From Turicibacter sp. TJ11 (lineage in GTDB: Bacteria; Bacillota_I; Bacilli_A; MOL361; Turicibacteraceae), in NCBI RefSeq assembly GCF_021497505.1, contig NZ_CP069349.1, positions 1,955,001-2,019,000 of the forward strand: a stretch of 64,000 nt of DNA, written 5' to 3'. The position numbers and the translations under genes are program-made. Positions 55,693-64,000 of this stretch are shown here, one piece after another; positions within the stretch are counted from its first letter, which is position 1, and the number at the start of each line of letters is the position of its first letter. Below the pieces are notes generated by a model that did no database searches, was not told the DNA's origin, and was given only the letters and a program-made list of their open reading frames with translations.

Positions 55693-55940
55693 TGAATCAA
55701 AAACAACTTTTAAAACAAATTCAATCTGTAAGTTTAATGGCTGTCGACTTACATCTCTTCCTTGATACTCATCCAACAAATAAAGAAGCCTTAAAAGACT
55801 ATGAAAAAATTTCTAAGCAATATCATATGCTAAAAAAACAATATGAAGAACAATTTGGTCCTCTTTTAAACTTTGGACAAGTTTCAAACTTTGATAAGTA
55901 TAATTGGACTTCAGAACCATGGCCTTGGCAAAACAAATAA
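55692..55940 (+). CDS. cotJB: Spore coat protein CotJB
   Basis: Small coat-associated protein of the cotJ operon, found with CotJC in the inner coat of Bacillus and Clostridium spores. LKQIQSVSLMAVDLHLFLDTHP at the N-terminus (seen in part as AVDLHLFLDTHP), a helical Lys/Glu middle, and the C-terminal WTSEPWPWQNK, which matches the CotJB WxxxPWPW ending. 82 residues. Its ATG overlaps the cotJA stop and cotJC begins 15 bases after its end. Confidence 0.95.
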   Translation: MNQKQLLKQIQSVSLMAVDLHLFLDTHPTNKEALKDYEKISKQYHMLKKQYEEQFGPLLNFGQVSNFDKYNWTSEPWPWQNK

Positions 55941-55955
55941 GGAGGAGATTTTTAA

Positions 55956-56546
55956 ATGTGGGTTTATGAAAAAAGATTACAAATTCCAGTCGACATTAAA
56001 AAGCGTGATGTTCGAATGGCAAGAGAAATTTTTGATGCGCTTGGTGGTGCGGATGGAGAACTAGCTGCATCTATGGAATATCTTCAACAACGTTATACGA
56101 TGCCAACAGGACAATCAATTGCGACATTAACTGATATCGGAACGGAGGAGTTAGCTCACCTTGAGATTGTTTCATCGATGATTTATCAATTAACTGATGG
56201 TGCAACGATGGAAGAACTTAAAGCTGGTGGACTTGATGGATCATATGTTGGGCGTGGACCTGGGATTTTCTTATCTGATCCAGAAGGCGTTCCATGGTCA
56301 GCTTCTTATATTGATATGAAAGGTGATCCTATTGCTGATATTGTTTCAAACATGTCTGCAGAGCAACGTGCACGTGCAGGATACGAACACCTTCTTGATT
56401 TATCAACTGATGAGGATGTTCGAAAAGTTCTCTCTTATTTAAGAGAGCGAGAAGTCGTTCACTTCCAACGCTTTGGTGAAACATTAATGTCACTTCAAGA
56501 TCATGCAACTCGTGATCATTATTTTGTCATGAATCAAGAAAAATAA
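55956..56546 (+). CDS. cotJC: Spore coat manganese catalase CotJC
   Basis: Dimanganese-catalase-family coat protein; the Bacillus and Clostridioides homologues lie in the spore coat and may remove peroxide. MWVYEKRLQIPVDIKKRD is the typical N-terminus. Ferritin-like helices carry the metal ligands, for example LGGADGELAASMEYLQQRY, TDIGTEELAHLEIVSS (ExxH) and REREVVHFQRFGE (ExxxH). 196 residues, full length. AAGGAGGAG precedes the ATG. Last gene of the coat operon. Confidence 0.97.
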   Translation: MWVYEKRLQIPVDIKKRDVRMAREIFDALGGADGELAASMEYLQQRYTMPTGQSIATLTDIGTEELAHLEIVSSMIYQLTDGATMEELKAGGLDGSYVGRGPGIFLSDPEGVPWSASYIDMKGDPIADIVSNMSAEQRARAGYEHLLDLSTDEDVRKVLSYLREREVVHFQRFGETLMSLQDHATRDHYFVMNQEK

Positions 56547-56561
56547 TGACATGCTTGTAAA

Positions 56562-56600
56562 TAAAAAAGGTCTTTGTAGAATTCTACAAAGACCTTTTTT
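56562..56600. terminator. Bidirectional terminator cotJC/sulP
   Basis: AAAAAAGGTCTTTGTAG/CTACAAAGACCTTTTTT stem with an AATT loop. Confidence 0.93.
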
Positions 56601-56625
56601 ATTTAGACAGTTTATCTTTTTAATA

Positions 56626-58290
56626 TTAAGCACTTGCTTGAACAATTTGTGTCGCACGTTTAATCGCTTGTTCAAACTGACGACAGATATTTGCTCTTCC
56701 AATTTCTTTCACTAATCCAACACGTTTAATGACCTTATATGGACGATCATTGACTTCGCATAAAATTAATGTTGTATTTGAGCGATGACAGTTATCATGT
56801 AATAACGTTAGAGCATGAACGGCCGTTGCATCAATCACTGGAACATGACGAAGTCGAATGATTAAAACTTTTGAAGGACCTTGTAATGACTGAATCGAAT
56901 CTAAAAATTTATCAGCCGCTCCGAAGAAAAACGGTCCGTTAATTTCATAAATTAAAATTTCATCTGAAATGACTTCTTTTATTTCTTCGTCGAGCAACTC
57001 GATCTCGTCTTCATCGTCATTTAAATCAAATCCTTGAATATCTGTTACATCTGTCATACGCTTCATAAATAAGAAAGATGTTAAAACCATTCCAAAGCTA
57101 ATCGCTAAAGTTAAATCAAATAATACGGTTAAAAAGAAAGTTGATAATAACACAGCGACATCACTTTTAGGGGTGCTTAATAATTTTTTAAACATACGCC
57201 ATTCACTCATATTGTAAGAAACCATAATTAAGATAGCAGCTAATGTTGACAATGGAATCATCTTAACAAGTGGCATTAAAAATAACAAAATAAATAATAA
57301 TGTTAAGGCATGAACAATTCCTGCAATAGGCGTACGTCCACCGTTTTTAATATTAGCAACTGTTCGAGCAATAGCTCCTGTTGCTGGCATCCCACCAAAC
57401 AAACCTGAAGCAATATTTGCGATTCCTTCTGCTACTAATTCCATATTTGAACGATGCTTACTTCCAATCATCCCATCTGAAACGACAGCTGATAATAACG
57501 ATTCAAGCGAACATAAAAAAGCAATCGTAAAAGCAGGGGATAATAAGACTTCTATTTTACTCCAAGTAAAGTGAGGAAAAGACGGCATTGGAAATGAAGA
57601 TGATAAGTTAGTAAACTGTGTCCCAATCGTCTGAACGTCTAAATTTAAAACAGCCACTAAAGCCGTCGTAATTAAAATTGAAATTAATGAAGCGGGAATT
57701 CTCTTATTAATCTTTGGCCACACAATTAAAATGAATAAAGCAATAATTCCGATGATTGTCGGTAGAAGTTGCGCCTCATCAAAAGAAGAAAAATAAAGTT
57801 TCCATTTATCAATAAATCCTGTTGGAACGGATCCGATGTTCATCCCAAAGAAATCTTTAATTTGAGAACTAAAAATCGTTAAGGCAATCCCACTAGTAAA
57901 GCCCACCGTGATCGGATAGGGGATGTATTTAATCATACTTCCTAGTTTTAAAAGTCCAAATAGAATTAAAATAATCCCTGCTAAAATGGTCGTAATTAAC
58001 AGACCTTCTGTTCCATGTGTTGAGACGACACTATAAACAACAACCATAAACGTTGCACTTGGTCCACCAATTTGAACACGACTTCCCCCAAGTAAAGAAA
58101 TAAAAAAACCTGCAACAATAGCGGTGTAGAGTCCTTGTTCAGGTGAAACACCTGATGAAATAGCTAAAGCTATTGATAGCGGTAGTGCAATAATCGCAAC
58201 AATTAAGCCTGCAATAACATCCTTAATAAATTGATCCTTGTGATAGGTTTTCATGACTGATAATAACTTAGGTTTTAAGCGTGTTGACAC
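56626..58290 (-). CDS. SulP/SLC26-family anion transporter
   Basis: Membrane domain of about 12-14 helices with the SulP signature early (GLIVAIIALPLSIALAISSGVSPEQGLYTAIVAG, seen in part as VSPEQGLYTAIVAG) and GGSRVQIGGPSATFM. A cytosolic STAS domain (about residues 445-550) with IDATAVHALTLLHD follows. 554 residues. The start is GTG at 58290 with AAGGA upstream. Family members carry sulfate, bicarbonate or dicarboxylates; the substrate here is undetermined. Divergently placed from nothing; it ends at the shared terminator with cotJC. Confidence 0.93.
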   Translation of the reverse strand: MSTRLKPKLLSVMKTYHKDQFIKDVIAGLIVAIIALPLSIALAISSGVSPEQGLYTAIVAGFFISLLGGSRVQIGGPSATFMVVVYSVVSTHGTEGLLITTILAGIILILFGLLKLGSMIKYIPYPITVGFTSGIALTIFSSQIKDFFGMNIGSVPTGFIDKWKLYFSSFDEAQLLPTIIGIIALFILIVWPKINKRIPASLISILITTALVAVLNLDVQTIGTQFTNLSSSFPMPSFPHFTWSKIEVLLSPAFTIAFLCSLESLLSAVVSDGMIGSKHRSNMELVAEGIANIASGLFGGMPATGAIARTVANIKNGGRTPIAGIVHALTLLFILLFLMPLVKMIPLSTLAAILIMVSYNMSEWRMFKKLLSTPKSDVAVLLSTFFLTVLFDLTLAISFGMVLTSFLFMKRMTDVTDIQGFDLNDDEDEIELLDEEIKEVISDEILIYEINGPFFFGAADKFLDSIQSLQGPSKVLIIRLRHVPVIDATAVHALTLLHDNCHRSNTTLILCEVNDRPYKVIKRVGLVKEIGRANICRQFEQAIKRATQIVQASA

Positions 58291-58356
58291 CTTTCATACT
58301 TCCTTTCCATCTTTATCTAATTTCTCTCTCCCTTTATAAATCAACTAATACACAGG

Positions 58357-58390
58357 AAAAAAGCCTTCATGAATTTGATGAAGGCTTTTT
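58357..58390 (-). terminator. DEAD-box helicase terminator
   Basis: AAAAAGCCTTCAT/ATGAAGGCTTTTTT stem after the helicase stop. Confidence 0.88.
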
Positions 58391-58396
58391 GAACAA

Positions 58397-60016
58397 TTAG
58401 TTTCCTTTTGGAGCCGTTGCACCTGGTGCTGTTTTTTCAGCACGAACTGGCTTACCATTAACTAATTTAGAATTTAATTTACGAATAATTGCATTCGCGT
58501 GAGCTTTATCTACATTAATAAATGAGAATTTTTTGTAAACATCAATATCTCCGATAGCACGAGCTGGGATATCTGATTTTTTCGTTAACATTCCAACGAA
58601 GTCTTTTGCTTTAACTTTTTGTTTAGAACCTACGTTAACGAATAAACGAACTTCGTTTTTACGCATTCCTTTACCTTTTGGTTTACCAGCAGATACTACT
58701 TCTTCAATTGGTGCGTACTCTTTTGTACTTTGACCAATGTGCATGCGTAATAATCCTGCAGCCACTTGTTCTAAGCTATATCCTTTTTCTAAGATAGCAG
58801 CGATTAATTCATTTTCTTTTGTGAAGTCTTGTCCTTCTAAGTTAGCGATCACATCTTCAATAACGTTTGTTGAACGTTTTTCTTGAATTTGCTCAACTGT
58901 TGGAATTGCCATTTTAGACATTTTTGTTTTTGTGTAATCTTCGATACGACGAATACGGAACATATCTTTTCCAAATACAAATGTAATTGATAATCCTGTC
59001 ATTCCGGCACGTCCTGTACGACCGATACGGTGCACATAGTTTTCTTCATTTAAAGGAATGTCATAGTTAAATACAGCTTCAACGTTGCTTACGTCAATCC
59101 CACGAGCAGCGATATCTGTTGCTACTAAGATATTAACATTTTTACGACGGAAGCTATTCATAACGCGGTCACGTTGAGCTTGTTTTAAATCCCCATGTAA
59201 CCCCTCAGTCACATAACCTTCCTCTTGTAACTTAGATACTAACTCATCAACTTCACGTTTTGTATTTGTGAAGACAATTGATGAAGTTAACCCCATCATA
59301 TCAATGCAACGAATCATCGCATGAACTCGGTCTTGGCGACGAACTTCAACGAAATATTGATCGATTTTTTTGTTTGATAATTCTTCTGAAACAACTTTAA
59401 CGATTTCAGGAGATTTTTGATATGTTTTTGCGATGTTCATGATTTCACGAGCCATTGTCGCAGAGAACATAACTGTTTGACGAGTATCTGGTGTTTTTTC
59501 TAAGATTTCTTCGATGTCATCTTTGAATCCCATGTTTAACATTTCATCAGCTTCGTCTAAAACTAACATCTTTAAGTTTTCTAATTTTAAAGTTCCACGA
59601 CGCATATGGTCCATAACACGTCCTGGTGTACCTACAACGATTTGAACACCTTTTTTAAGTGCACGGATTTGAGGGTCATATGATTGACCTCCATAAATTG
59701 ATAAAATATGAACATCTCGCATATTACGAGCGAATTTTTTAGATTCTTCATGAACTTGGACTGCTAATTCACGAGTTGGACATAATACTAATGCTTGAAC
59801 GTTACGATTTTTAGGATCGATTTTTTCAAGGATTGGTAACATGAACGCAGCAGTTTTTCCTGTTCCTGTTTGTGCTTGCCCAATAATATCTTTTCCAGAT
59901 AATACAACTGGGATTGCCTCAGCTTGGATTGGTGATGGTTTAACGTAACCAATTTCTTCAATTGCCTGTAAAATAGCAGGCGATAAAGCAAGATCTTTAA
60001 ATGTAATTTGAGTCAT
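58397..60016 (-). CDS. DEAD-box RNA helicase, DeaD/CshA type
   Basis: ATP-dependent RNA helicase of the ribosome-assembly/mRNA-decay group. Q motif near residues 5-35, motif I AQTGTGKTAAF near 48, PTRELAVQV, GTPGRVMDHM, motif II DEADEMLNMGF near 154, motif III FSATM, and motifs V-VI ATDIAARGIDV and HRIGRTGRAG. The C-terminal DbpA-type RNA-binding domain (about 460-530, with IPARAIGDIDVYKKFSF) and a short basic tail follow. 539 residues. AAAGGAAG precedes the ATG. Its promoter and a roughly 90-base leader are strong, consistent with cold or RNA-stress control (inference). Confidence 0.95.
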   Translation of the reverse strand: MTQITFKDLALSPAILQAIEEIGYVKPSPIQAEAIPVVLSGKDIIGQAQTGTGKTAAFMLPILEKIDPKNRNVQALVLCPTRELAVQVHEESKKFARNMRDVHILSIYGGQSYDPQIRALKKGVQIVVGTPGRVMDHMRRGTLKLENLKMLVLDEADEMLNMGFKDDIEEILEKTPDTRQTVMFSATMAREIMNIAKTYQKSPEIVKVVSEELSNKKIDQYFVEVRRQDRVHAMIRCIDMMGLTSSIVFTNTKREVDELVSKLQEEGYVTEGLHGDLKQAQRDRVMNSFRRKNVNILVATDIAARGIDVSNVEAVFNYDIPLNEENYVHRIGRTGRAGMTGLSITFVFGKDMFRIRRIEDYTKTKMSKMAIPTVEQIQEKRSTNVIEDVIANLEGQDFTKENELIAAILEKGYSLEQVAAGLLRMHIGQSTKEYAPIEEVVSAGKPKGKGMRKNEVRLFVNVGSKQKVKAKDFVGMLTKKSDIPARAIGDIDVYKKFSFINVDKAHANAIIRKLNSKLVNGKPVRAEKTAPGATAPKGN

Positions 60017-60579
60017 TCTTTGCTTCCTTTCTATTTAAAACACAAAAAAACGTAAATGAACAAAGGATCACTTACGATAGTGTATGTTTTTCCGAAGTGT
60101 CCATTTATTATACTATAATTTTCTTTTATTTGCAAGATGAGGAGCGCTATATTCGCATTTATGCGCCATCTGTTGTTACTTTATACAAACAAATCTAATA
60201 TATGATGTCAATTATACAGGTCATCACTTTCAATATCCATAAATTAGGCAACCATTTACATCATTTCATCGTTTCTTTATCAATTTATTGATATCTTAAG
60301 ATTAGTAATCGTCATTAATCAAACAGATGCCTTTGATTATTTTTAACCCCTACGTTATTTTTTGTGTTTCAACATAAACAATATTTTCATATCTATTATA
60401 GACTGTTTTTTGACTTTCGTTTCATTAATTCAAAAGAAAAATTGATTTATTTTTTCAATAATAAGAGTTATGAGCCAAATAAGAGGTTCTCGACTCTCTA
60501 ATCCGTGCTAATCATCTGTGTAACAATAATGAAAGTGTGATATAATGTTTCAAGATATATTACACGGAGGTGTTGTTAC
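60017..60579. other. Divergent 563-base spacer, helicase / ABC-F
   Basis: It holds the helicase promoter TTGCAA-N17-TATAAT on the minus strand (60107-60135). A GC-rich hairpin lies immediately upstream at 60135-60171 (AGATG/CATCT outside, GCGC/GCGC inside, 15-base loop). On the plus side the likely ABC-F -10 GATATAATG is near 60539. The rest is AT-rich with no frame that has a ribosome site. The length is unusual for this gene-dense window. Confidence 0.5.
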
Positions 60580-62163
60580 ATGCTTACAGTCTCTAATGTC
60601 GGTTTACGATATGGTGATAAAAAGTTATTCGAAGAAGTTAACTTAAAATTCACTCCAGGAAACTGCTACGGTGTCATCGGAGCAAATGGAGCTGGAAAAT
60701 CTACTTTTTTAAAAATTTTAGCAGGTGAGATTGAACCTAATACAGGACACGTTAGCTATCCAAAAGATTTACGTATGTCAGTATTAAAACAAGATCACTA
60801 TCAATATGATGAACTACCTGTTTTAGAAACAGTTATTCGCGGTAATGAACGATTATTCCAAATTACTGAAGAGAAAAATGCCTTATACATGAAACCAGAC
60901 TTCAATGAAGAAGATGGAATTCGCGCTGCTGAATTAGAAGGTGAATTTGCTGAATTAAATGGATGGGAAGCAGAATCAGATGCAGCTGCTTTATTACAAG
61001 GTTTAGGAATTCCAACAGAATTACACGAAAAATTAATGAAAGATTTAACAGGGGCTGAAAAAGTTAAAGTTTTATTAGCACAAGCTTTATTCGGAAATCC
61101 TGATATTTTAGTACTCGATGAGCCGACTAACCACTTAGACATTCAATCAATTAACTGGTTAGAAGAGTTCTTAATTAATTTTGAAGGAACAGTCATCGTT
61201 GTATCCCATGACCGTCACTTCTTAAACAAAGTTTGTACACATATCTGTGACGTTGACTTTGGAAAAATCAAGTTATTCGTTGGTAACTACGACTTCTGGT
61301 ACGAATCAAGTCAGTTATTAAATCGTATGGCTAAAGAACAAAATAAGAAAAAAGAAGAACAAATTAAAGAATTACAAGATTTCATTGCTCGTTTCTCAGC
61401 AAACGCTTCTAAATCTAAACAAGCGACATCTCGTAAAAAATTATTAGATAAAATTAAATTAGAAGACTTAGAACCATCAAGTCGCCGTTATCCATACGTT
61501 GGATTTAAACCTGAACGTGAAGTTGGAAACGATATTTTAATGGTTGAAGGATTAACAAAAACAATCGATGGTGTCAAAGTATTAGACAATGTGAGTTTCA
61601 TGGTTCGCAAAGATGATAAAATTGCGTTCATTGGAGATGAAATTGCCGTTACAACATTATTCAAAATCTTAAATGGAGAAATGGAAGCAGATAGCGGAAC
61701 ATTTAAATTTGGTGTGACAATCAAAACTGCTTACTTCCCTAAAGACAACTCTGAATTCTTCAACGGATGTGAATTATCTTTAGTCGATTGGTTACGTCAA
61801 TATTCTGATGATCAAACAGAAAGCTATGTTCGTGGATTCTTAGGACGTATGTTATTCTCTGGTGAAGAAGCACTTAAAAAAGCTTCAGTTTTATCAGGGG
61901 GAGAAAAAGTACGTTGTATGTTATCACGCATGATGTTATCTAACGCTAACCTTTTAATGCTTGATCAACCAACGAACCACTTAGATCTTGAATCAATTAC
62001 AGCAGTTAACAACGGTTTAAGAGACTTTACAAGTAACGTCTTATTTGCTTCACATGACCATCAATTTATTCAAACAATTGCTAATCGTATTATCGATATT
62101 AAAGAAGATGGTTCAATCGTTGACAAACAAACAACATATGATGAGTATTTAGCTTTAGCTTAA
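60580..62163 (+). CDS. ABC-F ATPase, YkpA/YbiT-like
   Basis: Soluble tandem-ATPase protein of the translation-associated ABC-F family. The first domain has Walker A GANGAGKSTFL near residue 36, signature-like LTGAEKVKVLLAQAL and Walker B ILVLDEPTNHLD. A charged linker with KEQNKKKEEQIKEL lies between the domains. The second domain has LSGGEKVRCMLSRMM and LLMLDQPTNHLD, but its Walker A reads FIGDEIAVTTLF, lacking the GxGK core. The first signature also departs from LSGG. Both are features I associate with the YkpA/YbiT branch. 527 residues. GGAGGTG precedes the ATG. Probably a ribosome-bound factor; antibiotic protection cannot be claimed. Confidence 0.92.
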   Translation: MLTVSNVGLRYGDKKLFEEVNLKFTPGNCYGVIGANGAGKSTFLKILAGEIEPNTGHVSYPKDLRMSVLKQDHYQYDELPVLETVIRGNERLFQITEEKNALYMKPDFNEEDGIRAAELEGEFAELNGWEAESDAAALLQGLGIPTELHEKLMKDLTGAEKVKVLLAQALFGNPDILVLDEPTNHLDIQSINWLEEFLINFEGTVIVVSHDRHFLNKVCTHICDVDFGKIKLFVGNYDFWYESSQLLNRMAKEQNKKKEEQIKELQDFIARFSANASKSKQATSRKKLLDKIKLEDLEPSSRRYPYVGFKPEREVGNDILMVEGLTKTIDGVKVLDNVSFMVRKDDKIAFIGDEIAVTTLFKILNGEMEADSGTFKFGVTIKTAYFPKDNSEFFNGCELSLVDWLRQYSDDQTESYVRGFLGRMLFSGEEALKKASVLSGGEKVRCMLSRMMLSNANLLMLDQPTNHLDLESITAVNNGLRDFTSNVLFASHDHQFIQTIANRIIDIKEDGSIVDKQTTYDEYLALA

Positions 62164-62319
62164 TATTTAAAAATAAATATCAAAGATTTTTTTATGAAGT
62201 TCATGGCAGATTGAGTCAAAACCTCAAACTTTATCACTAGTTTTGCGATACCGTATAAATACTCCTTCTTCTGATTATAATGAATATACCAAGGATAATC
62301 GTTTAAAGGGGGAGCTAAA

Positions 62320-62754
62320 ATGATTACACTAAGACCTATTACAAAAGAAAACTTTTGGGATTGCATTGAACTCATGGTGTTTCCTGAACAGGAACACTTT
62401 GTTGCATCAAACGCTATTTCTATTGCTCAGGCTAAAGTTCAAACAGAGTGTGTGCCACTAGGTATTTATCATCAAGAAACAATGGTTGGTTTTTTAATGT
62501 ATTGCCTTGATTATGATGACGATGAATACTGGATTTATCGTTTAATGATCGATCAGCATTATCAAGGACAAGGATTTGCGACTGAAGCCCTTCACCAAGT
62601 CATTGAACTTATTAAAGATGATAAAACTAGACATCAGATTTTTTTAGGTGTACCACTTGAAAGTGAATCAGCTGTTCACATTTGCGAACAAGCGGGATTT
62701 AAATTCAATGGTCAAATCTTTGGCCAAGAACACATCATGGTTTTAAATCATTAA
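62320..62754 (+). CDS. GNAT acetyltransferase, spermine/spermidine-type
   Basis: Single GNAT domain. The acetyl-CoA loop is IDQHYQGQGFATEALHQVI near residues 76-94 (Q/RxxGxG/A), and GVPLESESAVHICEQAGFKFNGQ is the motif-B/C region (seen in part as SAVHICEQAGFKFNG). EYWIYRLMID precedes the loop as in diamine/spermidine N-acetyltransferases such as BltD. The Asp/Glu-rich stretch YDDDEY could bind polyamine (inference). 144 residues. AAGGGGGAG precedes the ATG. Confidence 0.88.
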   Translation: MITLRPITKENFWDCIELMVFPEQEHFVASNAISIAQAKVQTECVPLGIYHQETMVGFLMYCLDYDDDEYWIYRLMIDQHYQGQGFATEALHQVIELIKDDKTRHQIFLGVPLESESAVHICEQAGFKFNGQIFGQEHIMVLNH

Positions 62755-62812
62755 ATCATTTAAGATTTTAAATAGCTTCCACATTAAACCTTATCTAAAA
62801 CATTTTAAAATT

Positions 62813-62846
62813 AAAAAGAGAGTGTCATTCGTGACACTCTCTTTTT
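62813..62846 (+). terminator. GNAT gene terminator
   Basis: AAAAAGAGAGTGTCA/TGACACTCTCTTTTT stem with a TTCG loop. Confidence 0.93.
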
Positions 62847-63024
62847 GTTATCATGAATTAGTTACTTGTGGATAACCTTACAGATGAGCTTTAAATCGTT
62901 CAAATCACTGATAAACAAGTTTCTTATTTAATTATTCTCATTGTATTTTCCTTTTTTTTCATCTAAAATGATTACTGAATCACTTATTTGGGGAAGTTTA
63001 ACGAGATGAAAACGGAGGAAATTT

Positions 63025-63726
63025 ATGCAACGAACTGTTTCAAAAAAACCAATTATTATTTTAGGAAGTTTATTATCACTACTAGTTATCGTCACTGTTT
63101 TTTACATCTTATCTTTATCCAAAAATAAAGATCTTCAATTAGAACAATTAATTGAAACTCCTTATGAAATTCTTGATATTCGTCGCAATAAAAAGGAAAA
63201 AACATACGCAATCGATATTCAAGGTAAACTTTCTTATGCTGATAATATCTTATTATCAAATAAGCTACTAAAAGAACTTGAGCAACATGATCAAGTCGAT
63301 ACCATTTCTTTAAATATGAACGTCTTTAAAAGTAAGCCAACGATATCAACTAAAGAGGAGATTGACTTTACAGATACGTCTTATCTTTATACGATCGAAA
63401 CAAATGGGACCTATATCTATCAATATGAACCTCTTTATACCCCTGACTTAAGTGAAGATTTACTATTTTCTACTGAATGGGAAATTGAAGAATCAAAACT
63501 TACTAAAGATGCATTAAAATTTACAACTAAGATTTCAGATACATTAAGTGTAGAAGAAATGACTTCTTTATTTCATGAATTATCCGAAGAAATGATTCGC
63601 TATAATTTCAAAGAAGATCAAACAGCATCAGCCATCATTAAATCTGAAATGAATGAGACGGATACTTATTATTACTTATCATCTTATCCTAACTATTTAA
63701 TTTATAAAACACGTTTAATCGGCTAA
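63025..63726 (+). CDS. Unknown membrane-anchored protein
   Basis: 233 residues: a short basic N-terminus, one hydrophobic helix (about residues 9-29, IIILGSLLSLLVIVTVFYIL), then an acidic extracytoplasmic domain of about 200 residues rich in Glu, Thr, Ser and Tyr. No Cys after the helix, so it is not a lipoprotein. Secondary structure looks alternating beta/alpha, with two related-looking segments (FVDTSYLYTIETNG-like near 115 and TDTYYYLSSYPN near 215). I do not recognise a family. AACGGAGGAAA precedes the ATG. The next gene, also exported, starts 13 bases later, so they form an operon. Confidence 0.72.
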   Translation: MQRTVSKKPIIILGSLLSLLVIVTVFYILSLSKNKDLQLEQLIETPYEILDIRRNKKEKTYAIDIQGKLSYADNILLSNKLLKELEQHDQVDTISLNMNVFKSKPTISTKEEIDFTDTSYLYTIETNGTYIYQYEPLYTPDLSEDLLFSTEWEIEESKLTKDALKFTTKISDTLSVEEMTSLFHELSEEMIRYNFKEDQTASAIIKSEMNETDTYYYLSSYPNYLIYKTRLIG

Positions 63727-63739
63727 GGGGGACAACGAA

Positions 63740-64000
63740 ATGAAACATACATTATTTTTTATATTTTCACTTTTACCAGCCTTTTTAACCAATCATCAAG
63801 AAGTAGTTAAAACAGTCACGATCACTGCTGATGTTCATGAAAACTTGGCATCTTTAGATGATATCACTACTTCATTAGGCGGAACCGTAACGTTTAATGA
63901 AGAGACAATGAATTATACTTACCTTATTAATGAGCAAGAAATTACTCTAAACTTAGAGTTTGGGTATAGTCTAGTTAATGGAGAAAAAGAAGCTTTATTG
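63740..64000 (+). CDS. Secreted protein with copper-amine-oxidase-like stalk domain, partial
   Basis: ATG at 63740 behind AAGGGGG; 87 codons are open to the window edge. A signal-peptide-like start (MKHTLFFIFSLLPAFLT) is followed by segments resembling the copper amine oxidase N-terminal (stalk) domain: SLGGTVTFNEETMNYTYLIN and LNLEFGYSLVNGEKEALL, matching the LGGTVxWD...I.LxxGxxxxxVNGxxxxL pattern. In Firmicutes this domain is attached to diverse secreted enzymes, often peptidase or amidase domains. The rest is outside the window, so the enzymatic part is unknown. Confidence 0.7.
   Translation, partial: MKHTLFFIFSLLPAFLTNHQEVVKTVTITADVHENLASLDDITTSLGGTVTFNEETMNYTYLINEQEITLNLEFGYSLVNGEKEALL

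Overview
The window comes from a low-GC, spore-forming Firmicute. The gene content (SpoVT, SpoVG, YabG, CwlJ, GerQ, CotJABC), the fermentative enzymes (PflB/PflA, Pta), single-chain PurL and the AT-rich codon use fit Turicibacter or a close relative. That taxonomic call is an inference; no rRNA is present. I see no phage, IS element, CRISPR array, tRNA or rRNA.

Layout. 1-2060 (minus): a class-V aminotransferase and a downstream gene of unknown function cut by the window edge. 2188-16270 (minus): a full purine biosynthesis cluster, fhs-purE-purK-purL-purC-purF-purM-purN-purH-purD. It is headed by a guanine-type purine riboswitch with its own terminator hairpin. Just upstream lies a 32-codon small gene with its own promoter and terminator, and then guaB on the opposite strand. 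18942-32214 (minus): a block with the gene order of the Bacillus subtilis rnmV-to-spoVT region (rnmV, ksgA, yabG, veg, ispE, spoVG, glmU, prs, pth, mfd, spoVT). It lacks sspF, purR, yabJ, ctc and fin, and an HD-domain phosphohydrolase gene lies upstream of rnmV. 32420-40596: small unknown genes, pta, the germination pair cwlJ-gerQ behind a sigma-E-like promoter, ung, an EcfT/Gx transporter pair, a HIT protein, a HAD phosphatase, rubrerythrin and pflA. 40628-53498: pflB, mntP, a SAM-I riboswitch with metNIQ, pepA, and three further transporters. 53511-64000: a nitroreductase, the cotJABC spore-coat operon, a SulP transporter, a DEAD-box helicase, an ABC-F ATPase, a GNAT acetyltransferase, and two membrane or secreted unknowns at the edge.

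The most striking object is at 54249-54708. A group I intron, with the P/Q/R/S core, a P1 with a U-G pair at the splice site, P3, P7, P8 and P9, appears to interrupt codon 6/7 of the cotJA-like coat gene. Exon 1 is only 18 bases and lies directly behind a near-consensus sigma-K promoter. Unspliced message meets a stop two codons into the intron. Only one 3' end (the G at 54708) rejoins the frame, so coat-protein synthesis should depend on self-splicing in the mother cell. The intron carries no endonuclease gene.

The second notable region is 16374-16832: promoter, small peptide gene, terminator, guanine aptamer, second terminator, then fhs and the pur genes. It suggests layered control of purine synthesis in a lineage that lacks PurR at its usual locus.
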